Source: Bacillus horti (GTDB taxonomy: Bacteria; Bacillota; Bacilli; Caldalkalibacillales; JCM-10596). From it: 64,000 nucleotides of DNA. The stretch spans positions 29,547-93,546 of the forward strand of contig NZ_JAUSTY010000019.1 in assembly GCF_030813115.1 (NCBI RefSeq), in the 5' to 3' direction. The notes below the pieces were generated by a model, which was not told where the DNA came from, searched no databases, and saw only the letters and a list, made by a program, of their open reading frames with translations. The position numbers were made by a program, and so were the translations under genes. Every line of letters begins with the position of its first letter. Positions within the stretch are counted from its first letter, which is position 1. Positions 26,059 to 34,997 of the stretch are shown piece after piece.

Positions 26059-27006
26059 ATGAATAGTGAGTTTAATGCTGAATGTTTGACCCTCTCCTTT
26101 GATGAAGGATTTAAGAAACTAATGGATAGAGGAAATGCTGAGGCTGTGAGCCAAGTTGGCATCGTTCATAGCGTATTTAATAAAGTGATTAACTTTAAAG
26201 ACCATAAAAATCAACTGCATAGCCTATTGCATAGGGATATGGACAATGGCCCTTATTCCATAAGGGTAGATAGGAAAGGGTCATGTTCCTTCCAAGACTT
26301 TTTGATACATGTAAATGATGCAGTATATATGTCAAAGGATTACTTAGTCATAGGAAATCTTTTCAAGCTGAAGCTTAGTAGGAGTCGCTTATGGCAACCA
26401 CAGCCAATTAAGCTGGATTTGAATAGAGCATATGACTTATTAAATAAAAATATTGAGCGATATAATCAGTATTTGTTAGTAAGCGGATCAAGTGGAGGCG
26501 TAAAGCACTATTATCTAAAAAATCACTTGCATCTCCCTGTCAAACATCATCCAACGCTAATAGAAAAAGAGCTGGAGAAAAGAATTCTCAATTTTAGATG
26601 GAGCGTTCAGAATAACGGTCAAGCTCTTGAAGAGCATATCAACGCTCTGCTAGGCTTCGGAAATGGCTTGACTCCCTCGGGGGATGACTTTTTAGCGGGA
26701 TATATATTGGCACTAAACACCGTTCAACGTAGAGAGGCCAGTAAAATACTCCGTAAAATAAAAGGTTTGCTGGGTGCTCAGAAGCTGCCTACTACGGATA
26801 TTAGTATTACGATGCTGAAAGCAACACTTGAAGGTAAAACAAGAGAATATATTCATCAATTTATTTGCTCTCTTTTTGACGATGACGATTCGAGAATGAT
26901 CCGTAACACTGAACAGGTGTTAGCCATTGGGTCATCCTCCGGAACAGATTTATCGATTGGGATCTCTGTAGGATTATCTGATTTTTTGGAAGATTCAGTA
27001 AAATAA
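26059..27006 (+). CDS. allH: DUF2877 protein, AllH-like subunit of oxamate carbamoyltransferase
   Basis: A 315-residue DUF2877 protein. Its counterpart in E. coli (YlbF/AllH) is one of three polypeptides, with AllF (FdrA) and AllG, needed for oxamate carbamoyltransferase activity in anaerobic allantoin use. The conserved segment NALLGFGNGLTPSGDDFLAGY, near residue 205, is the clearest signature of the family. The N-terminal half is more variable. A long GGAGGGGGGAGG purine stretch lies 10 bases before the ATG. It is followed by fdrA, allG and a carbamate kinase gene in the order seen in other bacteria, so the assignment is supported by both motif and context. Confidence 0.88.
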   Translation: MNSEFNAECLTLSFDEGFKKLMDRGNAEAVSQVGIVHSVFNKVINFKDHKNQLHSLLHRDMDNGPYSIRVDRKGSCSFQDFLIHVNDAVYMSKDYLVIGNLFKLKLSRSRLWQPQPIKLDLNRAYDLLNKNIERYNQYLLVSGSSGGVKHYYLKNHLHLPVKHHPTLIEKELEKRILNFRWSVQNNGQALEEHINALLGFGNGLTPSGDDFLAGYILALNTVQRREASKILRKIKGLLGAQKLPTTDISITMLKATLEGKTREYIHQFICSLFDDDDSRMIRNTEQVLAIGSSSGTDLSIGISVGLSDFLEDSVK

Positions 27007-27050
27007 TAGGATTAAAGTGATTAGAATAGTACTGAAAAGGAGAAATGTAC

Positions 27051-28610
27051 ATGTCATCTAAGGTCGTTATTAAAAAAAATTCCTATCATGATTCAGTGAC
27101 ATTGATGTCCCTAGCGAGCAAAGCGCTGTCTATTGAAGGTGTCAATGAAGCGATTGTATCCATGGCCACAGCAATGAATAAGGATTTAATTCAGCAAGTT
27201 GGTCTTATGACTGAGGAAGTAGCCCAAGCTACCCCAAATGATCTGATTATCGCCATTAGTGCGAACTCAGAGGAAATTAGCGAACAAGCTCTACAATTCA
27301 TTGAGGAAGCATTCCAGTCTAAGCAAAAAAAATCAAAAGGGGAAAAGAATAAATCCTATCAAACGATTAATACGGCACTTGAAGCTGAAGGGGAACACCA
27401 AATAGCTATTATCTCTGTTCCTGGAGATTTTGCTGCCAGGGAAGCAAATATTGCCTTAGATAAGGGGCTTCATGTCATGATGTTTAGTGATAACGTTTCA
27501 ATTGAAGACGAGAAGCAGCTTAAGCAGAAAGCGGTAGAAAAGAATTTATTTGTTATGGGACCAGATTGTGGAACAGCCATCATCAATGGAGTAGGACTCT
27601 GCTTTGCAAACAATGTAAGGAAAGGCAACATCGGCTTAGTTGCTGCCTCCGGAACAGGTCTTCAGGAAGTCACTGTTCAGATTGATCGCTTAGGTGGTGG
27701 GATTACTCAGGCGTTTGGAACGGGTGGACGTGATCTCTATGAATCTATTGGTGGCATCATGATGAAGCAAGGGCTAAAAGCACTGGCCGAGGATGAAAAT
27801 ACGGAGGTCATCGTGTTAATTTCCAAACCACCTGCTAAGAAGGTTCAGGACGAAATACTGGAGCTTGTAAAATCCATTAATAAGCCAGTTGTTATCTCTT
27901 TTATTGATGGTGATGAGCAAGCTGTAAAAGAAGCAGGAGCATATTATGGGGAAAGTCTGGCGGATACCGCTTATCAAGCCGTTAAGCTAGCAAATCCTAC
28001 TGGAAACCCGCCACAGATCGTCAGTGGTACAGATGAGGAAACAATTCAACATGAGGCAGTGAGGCTTGCCGCATCACAGCAATATATTCGCGCATTGTTC
28101 TGTGGAGGCACACTATGTTCGGAGGCTTTGTCAATTTTAAGAAATGCTGGCTTAGAAGTTAGAAGCAATGTATCTAAGAAGGATCATGAACAGCTTTTAG
28201 ATATAAAAAACAGCATGGGACACACCCTGCTAGACTTAGGTGAAGATGAATTTACAGTTGGAAGGCCTCATCCAATGATTGATCCAACGATTCGTAATGA
28301 AAGGATCATTCAGGAAGCGCGGGATCCTGAAACGGCTGTCCTTCTCTTAGACTTTGAACTGGGCTACGGAGCACACGAAGATCCAATTGGATCTGCTTTA
28401 GAATTCATACAAAGAGCTAGAAAAACGGCGGAGGAAGAAGGTAGATACTTTCCTGTTATCGCATACGTTTGCGGGACCGAAGCAGATAAGCAAAGCTTAT
28501 CTGAGTCTGAAAGAAAGCTAAAAGAAGCTGGGGTATTGGTTGCTAACAGTAATGTACAAGCTGTCGAGTTAGCCAATCAACTTATTTCTAGCAAAGGGGG
28601 AAAAGCGTAA
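27051..28610 (+). CDS. fdrA: FdrA family protein, AllF subunit of oxamate carbamoyltransferase
   Basis: A 519-residue FdrA protein, related to the alpha subunit of succinyl-CoA synthetase. Visible are the CoA-ligase-like segments MGPDCGTAIINGVGLCFAN (about residues 172-190) and GNIGLVAASGTGLQEVTVQ, and the later DLGEDEFTVGRPHPMIDP loop. In E. coli this subunit (AllF) carries, with AllG and AllH, the phosphorolysis of carbamoyl-oxamate to oxamate and carbamoyl phosphate. The ATG at 27051 lies 8 bases after AAGGAG; the one at 27045 is too close. Its TAA overlaps the allG ATG by one base, so the subunits are translated in a coupled way. Confidence 0.93.
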   Translation: MSSKVVIKKNSYHDSVTLMSLASKALSIEGVNEAIVSMATAMNKDLIQQVGLMTEEVAQATPNDLIIAISANSEEISEQALQFIEEAFQSKQKKSKGEKNKSYQTINTALEAEGEHQIAIISVPGDFAAREANIALDKGLHVMMFSDNVSIEDEKQLKQKAVEKNLFVMGPDCGTAIINGVGLCFANNVRKGNIGLVAASGTGLQEVTVQIDRLGGGITQAFGTGGRDLYESIGGIMMKQGLKALAEDENTEVIVLISKPPAKKVQDEILELVKSINKPVVISFIDGDEQAVKEAGAYYGESLADTAYQAVKLANPTGNPPQIVSGTDEETIQHEAVRLAASQQYIRALFCGGTLCSEALSILRNAGLEVRSNVSKKDHEQLLDIKNSMGHTLLDLGEDEFTVGRPHPMIDPTIRNERIIQEARDPETAVLLLDFELGYGAHEDPIGSALEFIQRARKTAEEEGRYFPVIAYVCGTEADKQSLSESERKLKEAGVLVANSNVQAVELANQLISSKGGKA

Positions 28611-30025
28611 TGAGTAGCATAAATACGTTGTTTTCAAGCTCACTTCGAGTATTGAACGTAGGTACAGAAACGTTTAAACAGGATATCCTTCTTCAACAAG
28701 GAGATGTGACTCAAGTAGATTGGCGTCCTCCTGCGGGCGGAAATGTAGAGTTAGTCAGAGCTTTAGCTAGACTAGAGAACAACCCTGCTATTGACGAAGC
28801 CAATCAAAAAGCGGTTGAGATTTTAAAATCTGCCCATCCTGTTCTCATTGATATGGATCTGGCAATCAACGTCATACCAGGCATGCATGAAAAATTAATT
28901 CTTCATGCAGGTCCACCGATCACATGGGAAAAAATGTGTGGTCCAATGCAGGGAGCCGTTATTGGTGCGTTAATTTTCGAGGGACTAGCTAACAATGAGG
29001 AAGAAGCGAGAGAATTAGTCAGCTCTGGTCAAATTGAATTTGCCCCATGTAATGAGCATGACGCTGTAGGTCCAATGGCCGGAATCATTTCTCCTTCAAT
29101 GCCTGTGCACATTATACAAAATATAGAGCATGGAAATCATGCCTACTGTTCCATTAACGAAGGGTTAGGAAAAGTTTTAAGATATGGTGCCTTCTCTGAT
29201 GACGTGATCAAGAGATTAAAGTGGTTAAAAGATGATTTTATGCCCGTGCTAAAGGAAGCCATTATTATAAGTAAGGGAATTGATCTTAAGTCGATTATTG
29301 CTCAAGCCTTGCATATGGGTGATGAAGTTCATAATCGGAACAAAGCGGCTACTAGCTTGTTTATCCGTCAAATAGTTCCCTACATTTTACAGACAAATGC
29401 GAGTGAGCTTATGCGTTCTGAGACGATCTCGTTCATCAATAATAATGACCACTACTTTTTAAACTTATCCATGCCTGCTTGTAAGGCGTCATTAGATGCC
29501 GCACACGGGATCGAAGGCTCCACGATCGTCACAGCGATGGCTAGAAATGGTGTAGAATTCGGTATACGTGTTAGTGGCTTACCAAAAGAGCAATGGTTTA
29601 CTGGTCCAGCTAATTATATCAAAGGTCTACTTTTTCCTGGGTTTAGTCAAGAGGATGCAGCCCGAGATATTGGTGATAGCACGATAACCGAAACAATAGG
29701 TATTGGAGGATTTTCGATGGGTGGTGCTCCAGCTATTGTTCAGTTTGTTGGGGGATCTGTTGAAGATGCCATAGAATATAGTGAGAAGATGTATCAGATA
29801 ACGACTGGCGAAAATAGTAACTACTCCATCCCAACTTTAGATTTTCGGGGATCGCCTATCGGAATTGATGTGCGCAAGGTCGTTGAAACGAACATATTAC
29901 CGATTATAAATACGGGAATGGCTCATAAGGATGCAGGGATTGGTCAAGTAGGCGCAGGTCTGGTAGAACCACCGATGGCTTGTTTTGAAGGTGCCTTAAA
30001 AGCCCTTGCAAAGGAGGTCAGCTAA
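28610..30025 (+). CDS. allG: DUF1116 protein, AllG subunit of oxamate carbamoyltransferase
   Basis: A 471-residue DUF1116 protein, partner of FdrA in many bacteria and required with it in the E. coli AllFGH enzyme. Typical segments are VDWRPPAGGN near residue 36, AGPPITWEKMCGPMQGAVIGA near 100, CNEHDAVGPMAGIISPSMPV near 148, and FSMGGAPAIVQFVGG near 367. A GGGGGAAAAG purine run precedes the ATG and the gene overlaps the fdrA stop. The carbamate kinase gene begins at the base after its stop. Together the four proteins would turn a ureido acid into an amide acid, CO2, ammonia and ATP. Confidence 0.93.
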   Translation: MSSINTLFSSSLRVLNVGTETFKQDILLQQGDVTQVDWRPPAGGNVELVRALARLENNPAIDEANQKAVEILKSAHPVLIDMDLAINVIPGMHEKLILHAGPPITWEKMCGPMQGAVIGALIFEGLANNEEEARELVSSGQIEFAPCNEHDAVGPMAGIISPSMPVHIIQNIEHGNHAYCSINEGLGKVLRYGAFSDDVIKRLKWLKDDFMPVLKEAIIISKGIDLKSIIAQALHMGDEVHNRNKAATSLFIRQIVPYILQTNASELMRSETISFINNNDHYFLNLSMPACKASLDAAHGIEGSTIVTAMARNGVEFGIRVSGLPKEQWFTGPANYIKGLLFPGFSQEDAARDIGDSTITETIGIGGFSMGGAPAIVQFVGGSVEDAIEYSEKMYQITTGENSNYSIPTLDFRGSPIGIDVRKVVETNILPIINTGMAHKDAGIGQVGAGLVEPPMACFEGALKALAKEVS

Positions 30026-30961
30026 TTGAGTAAAATTATGCTTGCTCTTGGCGGAAACGCATTGGGAGAATCGGCTGAAGAACAAAAAAAATTGGTAGGG
30101 GAAACGGCGTACTCGATCGTAGATTTAATTGAACAGGGCCATCAAGTAGTGATAGCTCATGGCAATGGCCCTCAAGTAGGAAAGATCCATTCAGCGTTAG
30201 AGCTTGCTGCTGAGCTAGAAAATTCAGACGGTATGCCTCTTCCTGAATGTGGGGCAATGAGTCAAGGCTATATTGGTTATCACCTACAAAATGCAATCCG
30301 TGAGGAATTATTAAATCGTCAAATTAAACGTCCTGTATCTGCTGTGGTAACACAGGTGGTAGTCGATCTCCATGACCCAGCTTTTAAAAATCCGTCAAAG
30401 CCAATAGGACGATTTTACACAGAAGAGCAGGCTAAGCGTCTTGCCTCTGAAAAAGGCTATGAAATGATGGAAGACTCAGGTCGTGGGTGGAGAAGGATTG
30501 TGCCGTCCCCCAAACCACAAAAAATAGTGGAGAAGGATACAATCAAGACGCTTCTGGATGCAGATGGTATTGTGATTTCTGTTGGCGGAGGTGGTATCCC
30601 AGTGATAGAGGAAGCAAACAAACTCACTGGCGTGAACGCTGTCATTGATAAAGATTTTGCTAGTAGTAAGTTAGCCCAAGAATTAGAATTAGATTATCTG
30701 TTTCTATTAACATCCGTTGAATGTGTTTCTATAAATTTTGGAAAACCAAATGAACAGCAGCTGAATAAAATTTCTTTAAGTGAAGCCATTGAATACATTC
30801 GTGATGGACAATTTGGTGCAGGAAGTATGCTACCTAAGGTTGAAGCAGCCATTGAATTTGTTCAATCAAAGCCTGGGAGAAAGGCGATCATCGCTTCAAT
30901 TGAAAAGACAAAAGAAGCCATTCTCGGAGAGTCAGGAACTACTTTCTATTCCGATAAATAG
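30026..30961 (+). CDS. Carbamate kinase (AllK/ArcC-like)
   Basis: A 311-residue carbamate kinase, which makes ATP from carbamoyl phosphate and ADP. The start is TTG, 8 bases after AGGAGG, directly after the allG stop. Family features are LALGGNALG at the N-terminus, AHGNGPQVG near residue 48, SVGGGGIPVI near 190, INPV-like NAVIDKDFAS near 212, and the C-terminal GSMLPKVEAAIEF. No arginine deiminase or ornithine carbamoyltransferase genes are nearby, so its carbamoyl phosphate most likely comes from the AllFGH enzyme. A strong terminator closes the operon 20 bases downstream. Confidence 0.95.
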   Translation: MSKIMLALGGNALGESAEEQKKLVGETAYSIVDLIEQGHQVVIAHGNGPQVGKIHSALELAAELENSDGMPLPECGAMSQGYIGYHLQNAIREELLNRQIKRPVSAVVTQVVVDLHDPAFKNPSKPIGRFYTEEQAKRLASEKGYEMMEDSGRGWRRIVPSPKPQKIVEKDTIKTLLDADGIVISVGGGGIPVIEEANKLTGVNAVIDKDFASSKLAQELELDYLFLLTSVECVSINFGKPNEQQLNKISLSEAIEYIRDGQFGAGSMLPKVEAAIEFVQSKPGRKAIIASIEKTKEAILGESGTTFYSDK

Positions 30962-30979
30962 GTAGAGGCTTTTAATTAG

Positions 30980-31006
30980 GAAGAGCATAAAAGCTCTTCT
31001 TTTTTC
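30980..31006 (+). terminator. Terminator of the ureide operon
   Basis: GAAGAGC (30980-30986) pairs with GCTCTTC (30993-30999), followed by seven T. The next 200 bases to the DedA gene hold no visible gene. Confidence 0.9.
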
Positions 31007-31206
31007 TAATTGTATGGATGATTTTTCAGCTCAAATGAAGTAAAATCAAAGAGCTTGTTCTTATTTTTCATTTTATTAATGAATATATCAACAGATAAGA
31101 GCCTAGGAATGAGTATTAGTAGTATTAATTTGTTAGTATTAAAACAATAAAAGGTTTGGAAAAATATAAGCGTAGGATGAATCCGTGCAACAGTTGGTGA
31201 CAAGAC

Positions 31207-31803
31207 ATGAGTGAGCTGCTATTAATTATTCAGCACTACGGCTATTTTGGAATTATGTTATTGCTTTCTTTAGGGATCATTGGTTTACCCATTCCGGATG
31301 AATTTCTGATGACTTTTGTGGGTTATCTGGTTTCAAAGGATTTTTTCTCTTACCCCTTGGCTGTTCTCAGCTCAATCATTGGTGCTTTATCGGGGATCAC
31401 GATCAGTTACATATTAGGCTTAAAGCTAGGCTTGCCTTTTCTAAAGAAAGTGGGTCCGAAAATTCATATCTCTGAAGAGAAGATCGAGAAAGCCCAGCAT
31501 TATTTTAGAAAATATGGAGTGGTTATGGTGTTCTTCGGTTATTTCATCCCGGGAGTTCGCCACCTTACAGGATATTTTGCTGGAATAGCTAAGCTACCTC
31601 TGAGGAAGTTCTTTCTCTACTCTGGTGCAGGGGCTACTGTTTGGGCATTTACCTTTATTACGCTCGGCAACATGTTAGGGTATAAGTGGATTTTGGTTGA
31701 GCACTATGTGAAAAAGTATGCTCTCCATGCTTTGGCTGGAATTATTCTAGTCGCTATCATTCTCTTCGTTGTTTATAAAAGAAAACAAAAGAAACGAAAA
31801 TAA
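31207..31803 (+). CDS. DedA-family membrane protein
   Basis: A 198-residue DedA/VTT-domain protein. Members are now linked to flipping of undecaprenyl phosphate or phosphatidylethanolamine and to membrane homeostasis. Features are the re-entrant loop GIIGLPIPDEFLMTFVGYL (E/F-x-G-x-P-x-P-x-E type) near residue 24, and the conserved second-half segment FGYFIPGVRHLTGYFAGIA near residue 115 with the family's Arg. About five membrane segments and a basic C-terminal tail (KRKQKKRK) are visible. The ribosome binding site is weak (GGTGA). It is monocistronic and unlinked to the upstream operon. Confidence 0.92.
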   Translation: MSELLLIIQHYGYFGIMLLLSLGIIGLPIPDEFLMTFVGYLVSKDFFSYPLAVLSSIIGALSGITISYILGLKLGLPFLKKVGPKIHISEEKIEKAQHYFRKYGVVMVFFGYFIPGVRHLTGYFAGIAKLPLRKFFLYSGAGATVWAFTFITLGNMLGYKWILVEHYVKKYALHALAGIILVAIILFVVYKRKQKKRK

Positions 31804-31871
31804 CTTGTCTAATCTGGCTCTACCTCTCATAAGCATGTACGAATGAGACATTCAACAAATGAGGTGGAGCT

Positions 31872-32933
31872 ATGAAAAAACAGCTTACTTTAGCCCTGCA
31901 AATTGCAGCTACATATATTGGGACTGTTGTAGGTGCTGGTTTTGCGACAGGACAGGAGATTGTTCAATTTTTTACAAGGCACTATCATTGGGGAGTCTTA
32001 GGCATTATAGGGAGTATGTTTTTATTCATTTGGCTTGGTAAAAAAATGATGCTCCTTTCCCATCACATAGGTGCGTATTCCTATCAGGAGCTGAATCAGT
32101 ATTTGTTTGGTAAGGGGCTTGGCGCTGTAGCGAATGGGTTTGTGTTTTTTATTCTGTTTGGTGTTACATCGGTCATGCTTTCGGGGACAGGTGCTATTTT
32201 CGAGGAACAGCTTGGCTTACCGTTCCAAGTTGGCATATTAGTGACTCTGGCCCTTTCTTTTTTAGTTATTTTAAAGGGGATGAAGGGTCTTTTTATTGTG
32301 AATTCTCTTGTGGTTCCCATGATGCTGACCTTTACTATCATTATTGCCTTTAAGGTTGGCATGACGGCTCCCAATGGAATAGGTTCAGTATTTAACCTAG
32401 GTAGCTGGAGTGGAAATTGGCAGGGCTGGTCTTGGGTGAGTAGTGCACTGACGTATGTAGCGTTTAATCTGGCGATGGCGCAGGCAGTTCTAGTTCCTTT
32501 AGGTAAAGAGGTTACGAGTGTTAGAGCCTTGCATTTAGGAGGGCTTTTAGGTGGTTTGGGTTTAGGGTTTATGCTTTTAACAAGTCATTTTGCTTTGGTT
32601 ACCTTGATGCCAGAGGCTCTGCACTTTGATATTCCCATCGCATTTGTGATTAAGGAATTTGGGTGGCTTGTTTTGCTTCTCTTTTTGCTTGTAATCTATG
32701 GAGAGGTTTTTACAACACTGATTGGCAATGTATTTGGCCTGAACAGGCAAATCATTAGCTTAGTTAAGCTGCCGGAAAAATGGGTCATTGCAATGATCTT
32801 ATTAACCAGCTTTGTAATCAGTCAGATCGGCTTTAGCTCATTAGTATCCTATTTGTATCCGATCTTTGGTTATATGGGTCTTGCGTTACTTTTAATGCTA
32901 GCGGTGAGGAAGATACCACAAATAAAACAATAA
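31872..32933 (+). CDS. YkvI-family membrane protein
   Basis: A 353-residue protein with about ten membrane segments that fits the Bacillus YkvI family of the APC-like transporter fold. The N-terminal segment AATYIGTVVGAGFATGQEIVQF is the family's best mark: the first helix is broken at the G-A-G-F loop, as in sodium-coupled LeuT-type carriers. Later helices include VVPMMLTFTIIIAFKV and GEVFTTLIGNVFGL. GAGGTGGAG lies just before the ATG. Substrate is unknown. It is 68 bases after the DedA gene but no functional link is evident. Confidence 0.85.
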   Translation: MKKQLTLALQIAATYIGTVVGAGFATGQEIVQFFTRHYHWGVLGIIGSMFLFIWLGKKMMLLSHHIGAYSYQELNQYLFGKGLGAVANGFVFFILFGVTSVMLSGTGAIFEEQLGLPFQVGILVTLALSFLVILKGMKGLFIVNSLVVPMMLTFTIIIAFKVGMTAPNGIGSVFNLGSWSGNWQGWSWVSSALTYVAFNLAMAQAVLVPLGKEVTSVRALHLGGLLGGLGLGFMLLTSHFALVTLMPEALHFDIPIAFVIKEFGWLVLLLFLLVIYGEVFTTLIGNVFGLNRQIISLVKLPEKWVIAMILLTSFVISQIGFSSLVSYLYPIFGYMGLALLLMLAVRKIPQIKQ

Positions 32934-32958
32934 AAATGAATCCAGTATTTAGGTTTCT

Positions 32959-32997
32959 AAAAAGAAGACGGGCTAAAGGATAAAGTCTGTCTTTTTT
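32959..32997 (+). terminator. Probable terminator after the YkvI gene
   Basis: AAAAAG and AGAC (32959-32969) pair with GTCT and CTTTTT (32985-32996), with a small internal bulge, ending in a T run. Confidence 0.5.
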
Positions 32998-33035
32998 CTG
33001 TTTACAAGATGACAAAACATATGCTTAAATAAAAT

Positions 33036-33053
33036 AAACTGACTAGTCGTTTT
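33036..33053. promoter_or_regulatory. Palindrome around GACTAGTC, possible TetR operator
   Basis: GACTAGTC (33041-33048) is a perfect 8-bp palindrome flanked by AAA and TTT at mirror positions. It lies 90 bases before the GNAT-TetR pair, whose second gene encodes a TetR repressor. The link is by position only. Confidence 0.4.
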
Positions 33054-33141
33054 AAATGGGTGTAAAATCCTTTGATGATTAAGGTAAAGGACTTTGCTAT
33101 GAAATAAGCGTAACTAATTTATGATAGAAAGGTAGAAACCT

Positions 33142-34035
33142 ATGATAACAATGAAAAGATTAACGGAGTGTACCTTAGCAGAAAGTGTTCAAGCGTGGAA
33201 TGAGGGGTTCGAAGGGTATTATTTTAATGCAACCACATCAGCAGAAGCTTTTATCCAAAGAATGATGCAGGAGGACCTATCACCAGACTATTCAATTGTG
33301 GCGTTTAAAGAAGGAAAGCCAGTGGGCATAGTTTTACACGGAATTCGCGATGTGAAGGAACATAAATTGGCTTGGAATGGTGGGACAGGTGTAGCGACTG
33401 AGGTTAGGAAAATGGGAGTTGGTCGCTTATTGATGGAAGAGAGCCTGAAGGTTTTACAGGAGGCAGGTGTAACACTGGCCACTTTGGAGGCAATAAGTGA
33501 GAATCATAAGGCTATTGGACTCTATGAAAAAATGGGGTATCAGGTGATTGATCAGCTCGAGCACTTGGGACTTAACGGGTCACAATCGAATAAAAGCTTT
33601 GCAGAGCTGGAGAATAAAGATTTTAGCGTTCAGCACACTCTTCCCCAACTAGTAGGAAATCTATCCTTCTATAAAGATACGAATCCATGGCAAACACAAT
33701 GGCCTAATACGAAAAATGGCGAGGCTATCATTGTCCGTGATACGGAAGGCAAGCAAGAACTAGGTTATGCTTTTTATCGCCGAGTATTTAATAAGCAGGG
33801 TGAGCATACCAAAACGATTTTAAATCAATGTGAGCCTCATCCAGGGCTAGCGGAGGCCGAAGCTGAAAAGGTCATCAAATCTATGCTATCAGATGTTTTT
33901 GGAGCCTTTTCAGAGAATATTGATCGAGTCATTCCCAACCTACCTTTAGAGCAAAGTAAGCTTACATATAAGGTGTTGACGGAACTAGGTTTTACCACGA
34001 AGGCCAAGCAGGTTTTTATGGTGAAAAAGCTTTAG
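33142..34035 (+). CDS. GNAT-family N-acetyltransferase
   Basis: A 297-residue protein with one clear GNAT domain in residues 1-140. Motif A is GGTGVATEVRKMGVGRLLMEESLKVL (its Q/RxxGxG/A is RKMGVG). Motif B is SENHKAIGLYEKMGYQ. The C-terminal half (about 160-297) ends YKVLTELGFTTKAKQVFMVKKL, which resembles the close of a second, degenerate GNAT fold, as in other two-lobed bacterial acetyltransferases. AAAGG lies 9 bases before the ATG. A TetR gene follows after 31 bases, so the two likely form a self-regulated operon. The substrate is unknown; a role in detoxification is possible but not shown. Confidence 0.88.
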   Translation: MITMKRLTECTLAESVQAWNEGFEGYYFNATTSAEAFIQRMMQEDLSPDYSIVAFKEGKPVGIVLHGIRDVKEHKLAWNGGTGVATEVRKMGVGRLLMEESLKVLQEAGVTLATLEAISENHKAIGLYEKMGYQVIDQLEHLGLNGSQSNKSFAELENKDFSVQHTLPQLVGNLSFYKDTNPWQTQWPNTKNGEAIIVRDTEGKQELGYAFYRRVFNKQGEHTKTILNQCEPHPGLAEAEAEKVIKSMLSDVFGAFSENIDRVIPNLPLEQSKLTYKVLTELGFTTKAKQVFMVKKL

Positions 34036-34066
34036 ACTTAGATGTAATAAGTTATGAAGGAGATTA

Positions 34067-34681
34067 ATGAACATGCCGCCTATTGTCTCAGAGGAGTATA
34101 AAGAGAAGAAAAAGGAGCAGATCTTAACTAGTGCGTTAGCCTGTTTTGCTCAAAAGGGGTTTACGGCAGCTACCATTGATGATATTGTAGCCCACTCTGG
34201 AATAAGTAAGGGTTCCATCTATAATTATTATAAGAGTAAAGATGACATTTATATTGATCTACTAAATACAAATACGTCACATTATATGGAGCAGATCACA
34301 GAACAATTTTCAAAGCTTCATTCAGCTATAGACAAAATAACGTTTTTGTTTGATCACTATATCAATGTTGACCCTCAAGATGAGCAAAGATTAGGGTATG
34401 TCTCTGTTTTTTATGAGTTTATTTTCCATAGTACAAGGGATGAGGACATTCATGCGCTTGTAACAAAGAGGAAGAATCATCTACTCAAGCTCATGAAGGA
34501 TATAATAGAGCAAGGGCAACAGGCTGGAGAGGTAAAGAAGGAATTAGATCCAGAGCTTTACGCTTATAAATTTTGGATTATGATTGATGGAGTTAGTATT
34601 CAATCTGTTTTTGCAGATTCCCCATACCATAACGTTCTAGCCATGCTAAAGCAGACCTACTTAGAGGAAATTAAGGGCTAG
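34067..34681 (+). CDS. TetR-family transcriptional regulator
   Basis: A 204-residue TetR protein. The HTH is clear: KEQILTSALACFAQKGFTAATIDDIV, then AHSGISKGSIYNYYKSKDDIY. The C-terminal domain has the length and pattern of the AcrR/BetI-like TetR_C domains (VFYEFIFHSTRDEDIHAL; EQGQQAGEVKKELDPELYAY). AAGGAG lies either 4 bases before the ATG at 34067 or 10 bases before the one at 34073, so the start is uncertain by two codons. It is coupled to the upstream GNAT gene. The palindrome at 33036-33053 is a candidate binding site. Confidence 0.92.
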   Translation: MNMPPIVSEEYKEKKKEQILTSALACFAQKGFTAATIDDIVAHSGISKGSIYNYYKSKDDIYIDLLNTNTSHYMEQITEQFSKLHSAIDKITFLFDHYINVDPQDEQRLGYVSVFYEFIFHSTRDEDIHALVTKRKNHLLKLMKDIIEQGQQAGEVKKELDPELYAYKFWIMIDGVSIQSVFADSPYHNVLAMLKQTYLEEIKG

Positions 34682-34817
34682 TTTTGCTGTAATTGTCTAG
34701 GTGTATTTAGAGTGATTATGAAAAATAAATAAAAATCGAAAATTCTGATAAATAGAAGGAATTTAATGTTACTTGTAGAATATAGCAATTATGATAAATG
34801 AAAGGAGGCAAGGAAGC

Positions 34818-34991
34818 ATGAAAAAGTTATCTTCTGCGTTTCTTTCAAGCGCTTTACTCCTTAGTTTAGTTTTTGCTCCCATGGCAGGTGCTACATCGGA
34901 TATTGTTCAACCTTGTGATTGTCCGGGAACCCCACCGCCACCACCACCGCCGCCTATCTGCTATCCAAGTGGCTATTGTATCATGCCGTAA
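34818..34991 (+). CDS. Small secreted Cys/Pro-rich peptide
   Basis: A 57-residue exported peptide. The ATG at 34818 follows AAAGGAGG by 10 bases. Residues 1-28 are a signal peptide (MKKLSSAFLSSALLLSLVF, ending MAGA). The mature part is about 29 residues. It has two cysteines in PCDCPG, then a run of eight prolines, then two cysteines in ICYPSGYC. Four cysteines around a polyproline hinge suggest two small disulfide loops. I recognise no family. It has its own terminator and no processing or export genes next to it, so a structural, signalling or antimicrobial role cannot be chosen. Confidence 0.7.
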   Translation: MKKLSSAFLSSALLLSLVFAPMAGATSDIVQPCDCPGTPPPPPPPPICYPSGYCIMP

Positions 34992-34997
34992 GTAATG

